From positions 224,525-288,524 of the forward strand of contig JBMDXK010000034.1 in NCBI GenBank assembly GCA_048594375.1: a stretch of DNA of 64,000 bases, in the 5' to 3' direction. The position numbers and the translations under genes were made by a program. Below are positions 7,283 to 16,362 of the stretch, piece by piece; position 1 is the stretch's first letter; each line of letters begins with the position of its first letter. This stretch comes from JBMDXK01 sp048594375. GTDB lineage: Bacteria; Pseudomonadota; Alphaproteobacteria; Rhizobiales; Methylopilaceae. The notes under the pieces were generated by a model. That model made no database searches. It saw only the letters and a program-made list of their open reading frames with translations, and had not been told where the DNA came from.

Positions 7283-8533
7283 TTACGCAAACAATTGCTG
7301 CGTTTTTTCCAATCCTGCGGCCAGCATGTCAATTTCGTTGTGCGTATTGTACAAAGCAAACGATGCCCGACACGTGGACGTTACATTATAATGCGCCAGC
7401 AATGGTTGCGCACAATGCGTTCCTGCCCGCACAGCAATGCCCGAACGATCCAGCACCGTTGCGATATCGTGGGCATGAATGCCTTCAAGAGCAAACGAGA
7501 CAACCGCACCTTTGTGCGGTGCGTGGCCAAAAATTTTCAGGCCTTTAATAGCCGATAACCGTTCATGTGCATAGCGCAGCAATGCTTCCTCATGCCGGCA
7601 AACCGCCTCACGGTCAAGCGCCATCATGTATTCCAGCGACGCTCCCAGCGCGGCTGCTTCGGCAAAGGGGGGTGTTCCGGCTTCAAATTTTGCAGGCGCT
7701 GCGGCATAGGTCACCCGTTCACAGCTTACCTCGCCAATCATTTCCCCCCCCCCTTCGTAAGGGGGCAGCACATCGAGCCACTGTTGTTTTGCATAAAGGA
7801 TACCAATGCCGGTCGGGCCATAAAGCTTATGACCTGTAGCAACATAAAAATCCACACCCAGATCCTGCACATCAACGGGAAAATGCACCGCCGCCTGTGA
7901 TCCATCGGCCAACACCGGAATGCCTTGCGCGTGCGCCAGAGCGACAATCTCTTTCAGTGGCGTGATTGTACCAAGCACATTCGACATGTGCGTGATGGCT
8001 ACAAGCTTTACTTCCGGCGTAAGCAGCCGCTTGAAATGTTCCATATCCAGCGCGCCGTATTCATCAACCATTGCCCAGCGCAACACAGCACCTTTGCGCT
8101 CGCGCAGAAAATGCCACGGCACAATGTTGGAATGATGCTCCATGAGCGAAAGAACAATGGCATCACCCTCGCCGATTCGAGCGCCAAAAGCATTTGCAAT
8201 GGCGTTTATCGCGCCGGTTGCCGAACGGGTGAAAATAATTTCATCCGTTGATGCGGCATTCAGGAATCGGCGCGTGGTCTGGCGTGCATTTTCATACCCT
8301 TCGGTAGCCGCATTGGCCAGAAAATGCAGCCCGCGATGCACATTGGCGTAGTTTTCGGCATAGGCTTTGTGCATGGCATCCAGCATTGCCTGAGGTTTTT
8401 GTGCAGAGGCCGCATTATCCAGATACACGAGCGGTTTTCCATAAACCTCTCGGCGAAGTATAGGAAAGTCGCTGCGAATCTTTTCCAGATCCAGCGCCAT
8501 TACCGGCGTTGCAGGAGCCACAAGCTGGGACAT
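7283..8533 (-). CDS. sufS: Cysteine desulfurase SufS (group II)
   Basis: This PLP enzyme takes sulfur from cysteine for Fe-S cluster assembly. The 416-residue reading has YLDNAASAQKP near residue 38, DGSQAAVHFPVD, the PLP-binding Lys236 in ATGHKLYGPTG, and the persulfide Cys374 in RAGTHCAQPLL. A GTG lies one codon before the chosen ATG. It is followed by sufT after 12 bases. A run of ten G encodes the glycines of PYEGGGEM, in the conserved loop of this family, and followed by AA-GGGGG on the other side it can fold on itself. The frame is intact as given. Confidence 0.95.
   Translation of the reverse strand: MSQLVAPATPVMALDLEKIRSDFPILRREVYGKPLVYLDNAASAQKPQAMLDAMHKAYAENYANVHRGLHFLANAATEGYENARQTTRRFLNAASTDEIIFTRSATGAINAIANAFGARIGEGDAIVLSLMEHHSNIVPWHFLRERKGAVLRWAMVDEYGALDMEHFKRLLTPEVKLVAITHMSNVLGTITPLKEIVALAHAQGIPVLADGSQAAVHFPVDVQDLGVDFYVATGHKLYGPTGIGILYAKQQWLDVLPPYEGGGEMIGEVSCERVTYAAAPAKFEAGTPPFAEAAALGASLEYMMALDREAVCRHEEALLRYAHERLSAIKGLKIFGHAPHKGAVVSFALEGIHAHDIATVLDRSGIAVRAGTHCAQPLLAHYNVTSTCRASFALYNTHNEIDMLAAGLEKTQQLFA
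7744..7753 (-). repeat. G10 homopolymer inside sufS
   Basis: Ten C on the plus strand lie inside the sufS coding region at the EGGGE codons. Five G occur shortly after (7761-7765), so the strand can also form a short hairpin with loop TTCGTAA trimmed by AA/TT pairing. The frame is open through the tract. Confidence 0.75.
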
Positions 8534-8615
8534 CACATATTTACCTGTTTTGTTGAAGCGCTACACTAGCGAACATTAAAACATTATTCCAGCCCCAAAC
8601 TGAATACAAAACAGA

Positions 8616-11600
8616 TCACTGCCATATATTGGACTGCGGTCTGCCTACTGTATCATAAAAAGCATTGAAATTCTGGCTGTCTGGTTCAAGCAATTTCTCA
8701 AATCGTCCAATTTGCTGCTCAATCACATCATCGTATTCCGGCGTATTTGCTTCTCCGGATGCATCATGAAATTGCTCTCGAATGCGTTCCAGTTTTTCAA
8801 TCTGCTCCTCAATCGCTTCTTGTTCCGGTGTCTTTTCAGGCTGAGGCGCAGGTTCAGGTGAGGGTTTTTCTGGTGCAGAATCAGGATCCGTACCATCGGG
8901 TTCACCAGGGGTGCCATTGTCTGGCGTTTCATCAGCAGGCGCATTGTCCTCTACAGGATTCCCCTGCTCTTCTTCATTATCTTTATTTTTTTCCTGCTCG
9001 ATCAGGTTTGGAATGGCAATACCCAGCGGCACGCCCAGCGCACCCAGAAGCACCAAGGGTAAAAGAACTTTGTTGCGCTTTAAAAATCCCGGTACGCTCC
9101 GGATATCGTGACCAATCGCATCAACGTGTTTGTCACCAACAACGTCTTCCCATTCTTTTTCACGATTTTGAAGTTGAACTTCAAGATTGGCTATATCCGC
9201 TTCCAGTTTATTTTTTTCTGCATTGTTTACAGGGTCTTGCAGATCACGCTTTTTAGTAGTGATCTCTTCACGGGTTTCCTGGATTTTCACATCCATTGCA
9301 TTGATTTTATTCAGCCATGCGGATTGCCCATAGACTTCCATCATAATGCCGCGTACTTTTTGATAGCGCTCGCCTCCATCTTCCAAAAGATCATCGGCGA
9401 GATAGTCTTTGCCTGAAATGGCCATAACGTCATCACCGTGACTGTGGCCGTGGCTGTGGCTGTGGCCATGACTGTGGTCATGATCCGATGCTTCATGCGC
9501 TTTCATTTCTGTTTTGAGGGTTGTCCCGCGGCGCAAAAAGGTCAGTTCGCGCATCAAGTCATCAACCCGTTTGATAAATTCATGCTGGTTCACATTTCCA
9601 ACGGCAAGATCACTTTGCGCCTGTTTTACATCCTTAATAAAGACATTGAGATTTGAAGCAGTTACGGATAGCTCTTCCAGTTCTTTCACTTGATTGGTCG
9701 TGAACACTGTAATGGCGTCTGTCACGGCTTTGGTTTCATCCGCCGCAGCATCAGCAACGTCACTGCGCACAGCAGAACCACCCTCGCCTGCATTATTCTC
9801 ATTATCCCACCCATCATCGGCCGAATTTTCTCGGACAACTTTAATTTGTTCCAGCAATGAATCTTGCAAAACAGCATTATTTTTATGCAGTGCTTGCGCA
9901 TTTTCCAGCATGAAATCCAAAACCTCGCTTTGGTTATCCTCGCGGGATAATACTTCTGCCAGCTTGGTTTTCGTTGTATCAGGCGTTGTCTCTGCAAACA
10001 CTTCTTTGCGTTTATCGGATGCTTTGCTGTCGCTGAATGTTGTGAGCAAAGTTCCCATGTAAGCAGCGCGGGATTTGGCCGCTGCCGGGAAGTGACGCGC
10101 GCCGGACTTTGTGGTGTCCACAATCGTGGCCCATTGACCATCCGGCTGGTAAAGCGCGCCAGCCTCATCACGGTCGCCCAGATGCAATGTCTTGTCAAAA
10201 TTTTTAACGCCGTCCATCATGGAGGCTACGAAAGCTTGATCCGCATTATCCCTGTTGCGCGCACCTTCCAGCACTTCTGCGCGGAGCTTTTCACCTTCAA
10301 GCCGCCCTAAGCTAATATCTGCACCTATCAGCAGATTGCGTTTTACTTCCGGTAAATCCGTGAACGGGTTCTGATATTTTGCATAATCGCCCATTTTGTC
10401 GTGCATGGTGAGAAAGGTTTTTGCACCTTTCATCATCAAGGTTGAAGAACTCAGCATCCCGAAAAGAAATGCAATCCCCGCCGGTGTGGTTATCAGTGAA
10501 CCAAAACCACCCAGCGCCGCTCCTTTGATGATCATGCTGGCAGCACCCAGCAGAGCATAACCCACTGCACCGGATGTAAACTGATCCACATCGGAATTGC
10601 TTCTTTTAATTTGTTTTTCACGATAGGTTGTTTTTTCCATCATGATGGCGCGCGCATCAATAATACGCTCGATATCGTCTGGACTGAAACTCTTTTCCTT
10701 CGATAATTCCTGCCTTATATCGGCATCCGAGCGCTGCAAAACCTCTCCGAGATGCTGCACACGGGAAAGCATGGTTGCGGCCTTCTTGCCAAACTGATGC
10801 CCCAGAAACGCTGCGAAAATACCCGCCAGAGGGGCAAGCACGGTGGTTGTTGCACCGACAGCACTGGCAGCCGTGGCCGCCGATCCGCTGATCGTGGCAG
10901 CATTGATACCGTGTTGGCCTGCAATAATCACTTTTGCAAGCAACGGCGGCACGGTCGATCCTAAAATAGCGCCGCCGGAAAGTGCAGAACCCAGCCCCAT
11001 GCGTCCATCGGTTTTGTTCAAAACAGAACCAAGCTCCAGTGAGCTCACATGCATGTGCAACTTTAGCAGATCTTGCCGAATATGTTCGCGCGCTTCAGGA
11101 TCAAGGGAATCAGATTTTAAGGCAGTGTTTAATTTTTGAATTGAATCATGCGTATCCTGAATATACTGCCGGAAAACTTTTTTCATCTTGCTGGCGTGGA
11201 TAGCAGAATGGATACCTTCCTTAATCGCAAAATAAGCGAGTAAAGGCATAACAGCACCGGAAATAGAGGCACTGAACACCATGTCGCCCACACCTGCGGG
11301 GTGCGCCCCTTCTCCCAGATGATGCCACGGATCGGTTCTTAACCCAACAACATCCGCTTCAAACGGGCCAGTAAATCCACCCGCAGCACTGTTGCCCGCC
11401 TGCGAAAGGCTTTTAATCAGAATATAGATGGAGTGAACGGCCTCATCGATATCGAGAATAAGGCCGCCGTGATCATGGCCATGTTCATCCAGCGGTTTGA
11501 CATAAATTTTATCGTTGACGTGCTCAATCTTGATCTGATCGGTGCCAAGCTCTTTTTTCATTCTGGCAAGAAATGCTTCATCGGTTTCAATATTCTTCAG

Positions 11601-12137
11601 CCAGCCTTCTGAAACCATTTGGTTGTGAAATGCCTTTTTATCAACATTTCCATTATCATCACGCAATTCTTTATAAATCTGGACAGCACGCTGCACCGCA
11701 GTGGCCGTTCCTTCGTGTGAGATGCCTGTGCTTTCAAAAAAAGTCTCTATCTGTTGGGTGGCGTTGCTCGCCTGTTCCGGAGTAACCTGCCCACCTTCAC
11801 TGTTGCCTGTTGCCTTACGGAGAGGAATTTCCAGTGCATCAGCTTGCGTGATAACAGCTCTGGCCTGATGATTGTCACCATATTGTTCTGTAGCCTCACG
11901 CCATAACTGTAATGGACTATCCTGCTGTCCATTTCCTTCACTCATATTTCGTGTGCGGGCATGTTCCTGTTGGACAAGACTCTCTATTCTGCCATGAAAA
12001 GCCATCGCTGATGGCGGCTTTCCTGCGGCCATTCTTGCAGCGGCAGTGGTCAAATTTACACTGCCTCCAGACTTCGAAGCATCCAATACAAACGGAGCAT
12101 TTACAGAATGCGCTCGGGAAATTGCTGGAGAAACCAC
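8616..12137 (-). CDS. 1173-residue orphan membrane protein with His-rich segment and acidic tail
   Basis: I do not recognise a family. The start is GTG (AAGG eight bases before it), and no signal peptide is visible. Visible parts: a polar Ser/Ala-rich N-terminus; a small HGHDHGG cluster near residue 228; hydrophobic Gly/Ala-rich blocks at about 284-306, 382-449 and 519-569 that look like membrane hairpins or glycine zippers; a striking His-rich run (DHDHSHGHSHSHGHSHGDD, about 879-900); a coiled coil near 950-1000; one further membrane segment about 1019-1042; then a Pro/Glu/Asp-rich linker and a charged helix. The His run suggests metal binding. It stands alone between sufS and an AT-rich gap. 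A secreted or host/prey-directed effector is possible but unproven. Confidence 0.8.
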   Translation of the reverse strand: MVSPAISRAHSVNAPFVLDASKSGGSVNLTTAAARMAAGKPPSAMAFHGRIESLVQQEHARTRNMSEGNGQQDSPLQLWREATEQYGDNHQARAVITQADALEIPLRKATGNSEGGQVTPEQASNATQQIETFFESTGISHEGTATAVQRAVQIYKELRDDNGNVDKKAFHNQMVSEGWLKNIETDEAFLARMKKELGTDQIKIEHVNDKIYVKPLDEHGHDHGGLILDIDEAVHSIYILIKSLSQAGNSAAGGFTGPFEADVVGLRTDPWHHLGEGAHPAGVGDMVFSASISGAVMPLLAYFAIKEGIHSAIHASKMKKVFRQYIQDTHDSIQKLNTALKSDSLDPEAREHIRQDLLKLHMHVSSLELGSVLNKTDGRMGLGSALSGGAILGSTVPPLLAKVIIAGQHGINAATISGSAATAASAVGATTTVLAPLAGIFAAFLGHQFGKKAATMLSRVQHLGEVLQRSDADIRQELSKEKSFSPDDIERIIDARAIMMEKTTYREKQIKRSNSDVDQFTSGAVGYALLGAASMIIKGAALGGFGSLITTPAGIAFLFGMLSSSTLMMKGAKTFLTMHDKMGDYAKYQNPFTDLPEVKRNLLIGADISLGRLEGEKLRAEVLEGARNRDNADQAFVASMMDGVKNFDKTLHLGDRDEAGALYQPDGQWATIVDTTKSGARHFPAAAKSRAAYMGTLLTTFSDSKASDKRKEVFAETTPDTTKTKLAEVLSREDNQSEVLDFMLENAQALHKNNAVLQDSLLEQIKVVRENSADDGWDNENNAGEGGSAVRSDVADAAADETKAVTDAITVFTTNQVKELEELSVTASNLNVFIKDVKQAQSDLAVGNVNQHEFIKRVDDLMRELTFLRRGTTLKTEMKAHEASDHDHSHGHSHSHGHSHGDDVMAISGKDYLADDLLEDGGERYQKVRGIMMEVYGQSAWLNKINAMDVKIQETREEITTKKRDLQDPVNNAEKNKLEADIANLEVQLQNREKEWEDVVGDKHVDAIGHDIRSVPGFLKRNKVLLPLVLLGALGVPLGIAIPNLIEQEKNKDNEEEQGNPVEDNAPADETPDNGTPGEPDGTDPDSAPEKPSPEPAPQPEKTPEQEAIEEQIEKLERIREQFHDASGEANTPEYDDVIEQQIGRFEKLLEPDSQNFNAFYDTVGRPQSNIWQ

Positions 12138-12950
12138 AGTTTTAACCTTAAACTCTTGAAAATTCCTCCTCTTAGTAAAGAATTAAATCATGAAATCAAG
12201 CTAAAACAACTTCTTTAGAATTTTTATAAAAAATAATCAGACTAAATTATATTTATTCTAATTTAACGAATACACATAATTAAAATAAATTATATGTAAA
12301 TAATTTAATTGAAATTACAGATCAAAAACACTTATATAAGTTATATATATAAATACTATGATAAATAATTTTTTTATTCTAGATGATATCTTAGTGAAAT
12401 AAACTTTTACAATAAGGTATGTTATATCATAACATATTGTGCTTTTTGATTGTTTATAAAATGCTGCGGCTATCGAGAAAAATTTAATTTTAAAAACTGT
12501 GGACACACCTAAAAAATCTTCTCCCCGAATTATGTGTGTTCATTTTAAACAATCACGAGGAATAAGATTTTTTAAAAGACGGAAGCCCTCTCTTGTATTT
12601 TGATGTAAAGGATCCAAAAAAACAGCCTTTTTTATAAATTAAACTGTTCTTGTGTTTTTAGCCGATTAAATCCAATAGTATGTGCCATCGTTTCATTTTA
12701 CATTCTATTATCAAAGATTTTTTATACACAATTACTTAATTATAAGCATGAGTACATTTGATTATTTTTCTTTACACATATGTATTCTTCAATTTACTAC
12801 AATCAAGAATGTGTAACTGCATTTTAATTGGCTGCTATACATCTCATCTTGTTGCTTCATTTTTTGGGAATTCTGCCTTGCTGTGTCAAAATATATTTTT
12901 TGGCTTGTGTTTTCGTTCTCTACCACATTATTCCACTTGCATTTGTACTC
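12138..12950. other. AT-rich gene-poor stretch
   Basis: About 0.8 kb with long A/T runs and no frame that looks coding. It holds the leader of the orphan gene at 8616-12137 (AGGAGG lies about 30 bases before its GTG, too far to serve as its ribosome-binding site) and several ATATAT-like runs around 12330-12440. Composition differs sharply from both flanks. Confidence 0.6.
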
Positions 12951-12979
12951 TTGACACCCGGAAATTCGCACCATCAAAT
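12951..12979 (+). promoter_or_regulatory. Possible sigma-70 promoter of the small lipoprotein gene
   Basis: TTGACA at 12951-12956 is a perfect -35 box, followed after 17 bases by TCAAAT (12974-12979), a weak -10. It lies about 75 bases before the lipoprotein start. Confidence 0.4.
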
Positions 12980-13052
12980 ATCTGACTAGAAAGCTGGCGA
13001 ATAGACTATTCAGCCGTTTTTTATTTGCAAATGACATATTGGAGTAAAGATC

Positions 13053-13211
13053 ATGAAAAACAGCATTATAAATATTTCCCTTGTTCTTATGATGGTTGGG
13101 CTGGTTTCTGGCTGCGCGAATACAATTCGCGGAATTGGCCAAGATGGTGCCAATACTGTTCATGCAACAAAAAATGCAGGTAATAATGTTGGTAGGGCGG
13201 TAAGCCGTTAA
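13053..13211 (+). CDS. Entericidin-like small lipoprotein
   Basis: The 52-residue product MKNSIINISLVLMMVGLVSG is followed by a lipobox Cys (VSGC, Cys21) and a short mature part CANTIRGIGQDGANTVHATK and so on. This matches the entericidin A/B layout: lipoprotein signal, then N-T-x-R-G-x-G-x-D and an amphipathic tail. GGAG is nine bases upstream. Entericidins are membrane lipoproteins described as a toxin/antidote pair in enterics; single copies are common in alphaproteobacteria with unknown role. No second entericidin is next to it. A hairpin repeat starts 13 bases past the stop. Confidence 0.85.
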   Translation: MKNSIINISLVLMMVGLVSGCANTIRGIGQDGANTVHATKNAGNNVGRAVSR

Positions 13212-13224
13212 GCGCAGTGAACTA

Positions 13225-13294
13225 TATAGCCTAAAACATATAAAAGCAATTACATGTTTTAGGCTATAAGTCATTGTTTTTCCGCAGAGTTTTT
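13225..13294 (+). repeat. Intergenic hairpin repeat, copy 1 (with tail)
   Basis: Arms TATAGCCTAAAACATATA and TACATGTTTTAGGCTATA-like, followed by the shared tail AGTCATTGTTTTTCCGCAG. It lies just after the entericidin-like gene and belongs to the family described in the findings. Confidence 0.8.
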
Positions 13295-13339
13295 AGCTTT
13301 TCCGGATGTTGGTTCACAAGCAGCCAGCAAAACTGCTTA

Positions 13340-13385
13340 TAGGGTAATGCGGAGCAGTAAAAACCCATCCACTTTTGCTGAAATT
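13340..13385 (+). repeat. Short dispersed repeat, first of a pair
   Basis: TAGGGTAATGCGGAGCAGTA followed by AAA is nearly identical to 44351-44373, with weaker similarity continuing another 25 bases. Both copies lie 75-90 bases after a hairpin repeat. Directly after, CTTTTGCT (13372-13379) pairs with AGCAAAAG (13404-13411). Confidence 0.6.
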
Positions 13386-13515
13386 GCTATAATTGAAATG
13401 AATAGCAAAAGCAGAACTATTTTATTATTTTTCTGATCTAAAGCTTTGTGTTATTTTAAATTTTTGCTTTTAGTAACCCGCCACGGTGTCTCAACTCAGG
13501 TTTATCCGGCTTGTT

Positions 13516-13722
13516 TTAAGGCATTACAGAAAGTGCCATTGCCAATATCATTATATTAATGCCAATGAACTGAACCATTTTTAAGCTAAATAAAAATTGA
13601 AGTGGTTTTTGCATCATCCAATCTATAAAGTCGGTTTCATCCTGCACTCCATCCTTAAGGGCAAGCAAAGTTGGAAGTATTAACAATCCAAACCCAAGAG
13701 TGAAAAAATTTATTAACGTCAT
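13516..13722 (-). CDS. Small two-span membrane protein, unknown
   Basis: The 68-residue frame encodes one hydrophobic segment at residues 5-22, a polar loop KDGVQDETDFIDWMMQKP, and a second hydrophobic segment at 46-66. This is a sensible membrane-hairpin layout, but no ribosome-binding site is obvious and I know no family. It lies in the gene-poor gap between the lipoprotein and accC. Confidence 0.45.
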   Translation of the reverse strand: MTLINFFTLGFGLLILPTLLALKDGVQDETDFIDWMMQKPLQFLFSLKMVQFIGINIMILAMALSVMP

Positions 13723-13800
13723 ACAACTGACTGCAAGTAGGATGCTGCTTTATACACTATGCCGAAAACACATTTTTATTATTGAAATATTTTATTTAAT

Positions 13801-13840
13801 TTATAGCGCTAATAATAATGTTATGCCATTTGCGCTATAA
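13801..13840. repeat. Intergenic hairpin repeat, divergent copy 2
   Basis: TTATAGCGC pairs with GCGCTATAA around an A/T-rich centre (AATAATAATGTTATG). It has the TATAGC...GCTATA ends of the family but not the tail, and lies upstream of the small membrane protein start and past the accC end. Confidence 0.55.
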
Positions 13841-13930
13841 ATAATTATGCCCTGCTTATTTTTTACCAAATGTAATTATCATTTCATTTGGTAACAAGAT
13901 ATAGTTCAAAATTAAATTATTTAACTAAAC

Positions 13931-15286
13931 CTATTCAATATCAAGATTATCTGCTTCCAGAGACTGCTCCAGCCAATGAATATCGTATTCACCAATCTGT
14001 ATATCACGATTGCGTATAAGTGCGCGAAACAGTGGCAATGTTGTTTCAATGCCATCAACCACAAATTCATCTAACGCGCGGCGTAAGCGCATTAAGCATT
14101 CGGTACGATTTCGCCCATGGACAATCAGCTTGCCAGCAAGACTATCGTAATATGGGGGAATAACATAACCTTGGTAGGCTGCGGAATCCACACGAACACC
14201 CAAGCCACCCGGAACATGCCATTGACCTATTCGACCCGGAGAAGGTCGAAAATTCTTTGGGTTTTCTGCGTTTACACGGCACTCAATTGCATGGCCTCGC
14301 AAAATAACATCATTTTGGGTGAATGAGAGCGCTGCCCCACCGGCAATCCGAATTTGCTCGTTGACCAAGTCGATGCCTGTAATCATTTCCGTTACAGGAT
14401 GCTCTACCTGAATGCGGGTATTCATTTCGATGAAATAAAACTCCCCATTCTCATAAAGAAACTCGATTGTGCCTACACCCAGATATTTCAAATCAGCCAT
14501 AGCATTGGCAACAATCATACCGATACGGTTGCGTTCATCCGGATTAAGAGCGGGGGATGGCGCTTCTTCCCAGACTTTCTGGTGACGACGCTGCAACGAA
14601 CAGTCACGCTCCCCCAAATGAACAGCATTGCCTTTTCCATCACCAATAACTTGAATTTCGATGTGTCTGGGCTTGGAGAGGTATTTTTCCAGATAGACGG
14701 CGTCATCTCCAAAAGCAGCCTTGGCTTCCGAGCGTGCAGTAGAAAGAGCAGAAGACAATTCAGTAGCATCCATAGCCACCTTCATACCGCGCCCACCGCC
14801 ACCGGCTGCGGCTTTCACCAGAACCGGAAAACCAATTTCATGAGCAACCCTGTGCGCTTCAGCATCATCCGTAATGCCGCCCTCGGAACCGGGAACAACC
14901 GGAATTCCGAGACGCTTTACGGTCTGCTTTGCAGCAATTTTATCTCCCATAATGCGAATGTGTTCCGCCTTGGGGCCAATAAATGCGATGTTATGTTCTT
15001 CCAGGATTTCTGCAAAACGTGCATTTTCTGATAAAAATCCATATCCGGGATGCACCGCATCAGCACCCGTGATTTCGCACGCAGCAAGCAATTGCGGAAT
15101 ATTGAGATAGCTATCGCGAGCAGCAGCAGGGCCAATACAGACAGTTTCATCAGCCAGTTTGACGTGCATTGCGTCAGCATCTGCGGTGGAATGTACCGCA
15201 ACAGTGGCAATTCCGAGCTCTTTACATGCCCGTAGAACGCGCAGTGCGATTTCACCACGATTGGCAATCAATACCTTGTCAAACAT
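13931..15286 (-). CDS. accC: Acetyl-CoA carboxylase, biotin carboxylase subunit
   Basis: The 451-residue protein begins MFDKVLIANRGEIALRVLRA and shows the ATP-grasp core: KAAAGGGGRGMKVA (ATP lid, near residue 157), EKYLSKPRHIEIQVIGD, ERDCSLQRRHQKVWEEAPSP, and IEMNTRIQVEHPVTEMITG. It carboxylates the biotin carried by AccB using ATP and bicarbonate, the first committed step of fatty-acid synthesis. It starts 15 bases after accB on the same strand; aroQ-accB-accC read as one transcript. Confidence 0.97.
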   Translation of the reverse strand: MFDKVLIANRGEIALRVLRACKELGIATVAVHSTADADAMHVKLADETVCIGPAAARDSYLNIPQLLAACEITGADAVHPGYGFLSENARFAEILEEHNIAFIGPKAEHIRIMGDKIAAKQTVKRLGIPVVPGSEGGITDDAEAHRVAHEIGFPVLVKAAAGGGGRGMKVAMDATELSSALSTARSEAKAAFGDDAVYLEKYLSKPRHIEIQVIGDGKGNAVHLGERDCSLQRRHQKVWEEAPSPALNPDERNRIGMIVANAMADLKYLGVGTIEFLYENGEFYFIEMNTRIQVEHPVTEMITGIDLVNEQIRIAGGAALSFTQNDVILRGHAIECRVNAENPKNFRPSPGRIGQWHVPGGLGVRVDSAAYQGYVIPPYYDSLAGKLIVHGRNRTECLMRLRRALDEFVVDGIETTLPLFRALIRNRDIQIGEYDIHWLEQSLEADNLDIE

Positions 15287-15301
15287 ACAATCCGCCTGAA
15301 G

Positions 15302-15745
15302 TTATTCGATCACAACGAGAGGTTCACCAAATTCCACGGGAGTACCGTCTTCAATGAGAATTTGGGTAACCGTACCACTTTTAGGAGCAGGAATGGCGTT
15401 CATGGTTTTCATGGCTTCGACAATCAAGAGTGTTTGCCCCTGCTTTACCACTGTCCCAACATCAATAAAGGGACGCGCACCCGGTTCTGGAGCCAGATAA
15501 GCAGTACCAACCATGGGAGACGGCACAGCATTAGAATTTTTCTTTTCGGCCACCGGCGCATGTGCAGGCGCGGCAACCGCAGCAGCCGGGGCAGCAACAC
15601 TGACGGGTGCAGCAATATTGAGCGTCCGAGCAACGCGGATCCGCAGATCATCGTGCTCTATTTCAATTTCTGAAAGTTCTGTTTCTTTTAGAAGCTTGGC
15701 AAGCTCCCGGATCATATCATGATCAATGCCGCGTTCTTTCGACAT
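15302..15745 (-). CDS. accB: Acetyl-CoA carboxylase, biotin carboxyl carrier protein
   Basis: The 147-residue protein has an N-terminal helical part (IRELAKLLKETELSEIEIE), an Ala/Pro-rich linker near 45-70, and a biotinyl domain with the biotinylated Lys in VEAMKTMNAIPA near residue 112; the common form is EAMKMMN, so one Met is Thr here. It carries the carboxyl group between AccC and the carboxyltransferase. It begins 5 bases after aroQ and is followed by accC. Confidence 0.97.
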   Translation of the reverse strand: MSKERGIDHDMIRELAKLLKETELSEIEIEHDDLRIRVARTLNIAAPVSVAAPAAAVAAPAHAPVAEKKNSNAVPSPMVGTAYLAPEPGARPFIDVGTVVKQGQTLLIVEAMKTMNAIPAPKSGTVTQILIEDGTPVEFGEPLVVIE

Positions 15746-15750
15746 GCAGG

Positions 15751-16218
15751 TTAAACTCCTGATAAAGATGTGTTATTGCTGGCTAAAATACGGGCAATGC
15801 CATCAATGGCCAATTCGTAACCGTACGCTCCGAAGCCAGCAACAATGCCACTGGCTACGGGGGAAATATAAGAATGCCGCCTGAAATCTTCCCGTGCATG
15901 AATATTAGAGAGATGTACCTCAATAACGGGCAGATCGACAGCCTTCATTGCATCAAGCAGAGCAATGGAAGTATGCGTAAAAGCAGCAGGATTAATGATA
16001 ATACCGGCGGCTTTGTGTGCGTGCGCTTCATGAATCCAGTCAACAAGTATCCCTTCATGGTTCGACTGCCGAAACTCCACCGTGTAACCATGGGCTGCGG
16101 CGCGCGCACGGGCTGACTGCTCAACATCAGCCAGAGTCTGACTTCCATAAATTTCAGGCTCCCGCTTTCCAAGCAGGTTCAGATTCGGGCCATTGAGAAT
16201 ATAAAGGATCGGACTCAT
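15751..16218 (-). CDS. aroQ: 3-dehydroquinate dehydratase, type II
   Basis: The 155-residue protein opens ILNGPNLNLLGKREPEIYG, the type II dehydroquinase signature with the catalytic Tyr, followed by RQSNHEGILVDWIHEA, INPAAFTHTSIALLDA, and EVHLSNIHAREDFRRHSYIS. It performs the third step of the shikimate pathway in the cytoplasm as a dodecamer. The link aroQ-accB-accC is common in alphaproteobacteria and gammaproteobacteria. Confidence 0.97.
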   Translation of the reverse strand: MSPILYILNGPNLNLLGKREPEIYGSQTLADVEQSARARAAAHGYTVEFRQSNHEGILVDWIHEAHAHKAAGIIINPAAFTHTSIALLDAMKAVDLPVIEVHLSNIHAREDFRRHSYISPVASGIVAGFGAYGYELAIDGIARILASNNTSLSGV

Positions 16219-16362
16219 GAAAACCTGACAATGTATTACTAAGGCTTGCTTTATAGGCGGCTCTTACAAAAATTAAAAGTCTTTTCATGGAAATTGGCTG
16301 CAAACCTTCCACAATTTTTTATTAAATGGACTTTGTATATGTTCTTAAAAGCCAGACAACCA

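Noticed and set aside
9431..9500. Tandem repeat in the DNA at the His-rich segment, considered as a CRISPR-like or satellite array
   Set aside because: The short CATGGCTGTGGC-like units are explained by the HisSerHisGly codons of the orphan protein; no spacer structure.
12315..12506. 63-codon reverse frame in the AT-rich gap
   Set aside because: Chance frame in very AT-rich DNA; Ile/Lys/Phe-rich with no start signal.
12789..13274. 161-codon reverse frame across the lipoprotein gene
   Set aside because: AT-rich, no ribosome-binding site, and overlaps the well-supported entericidin-like gene.
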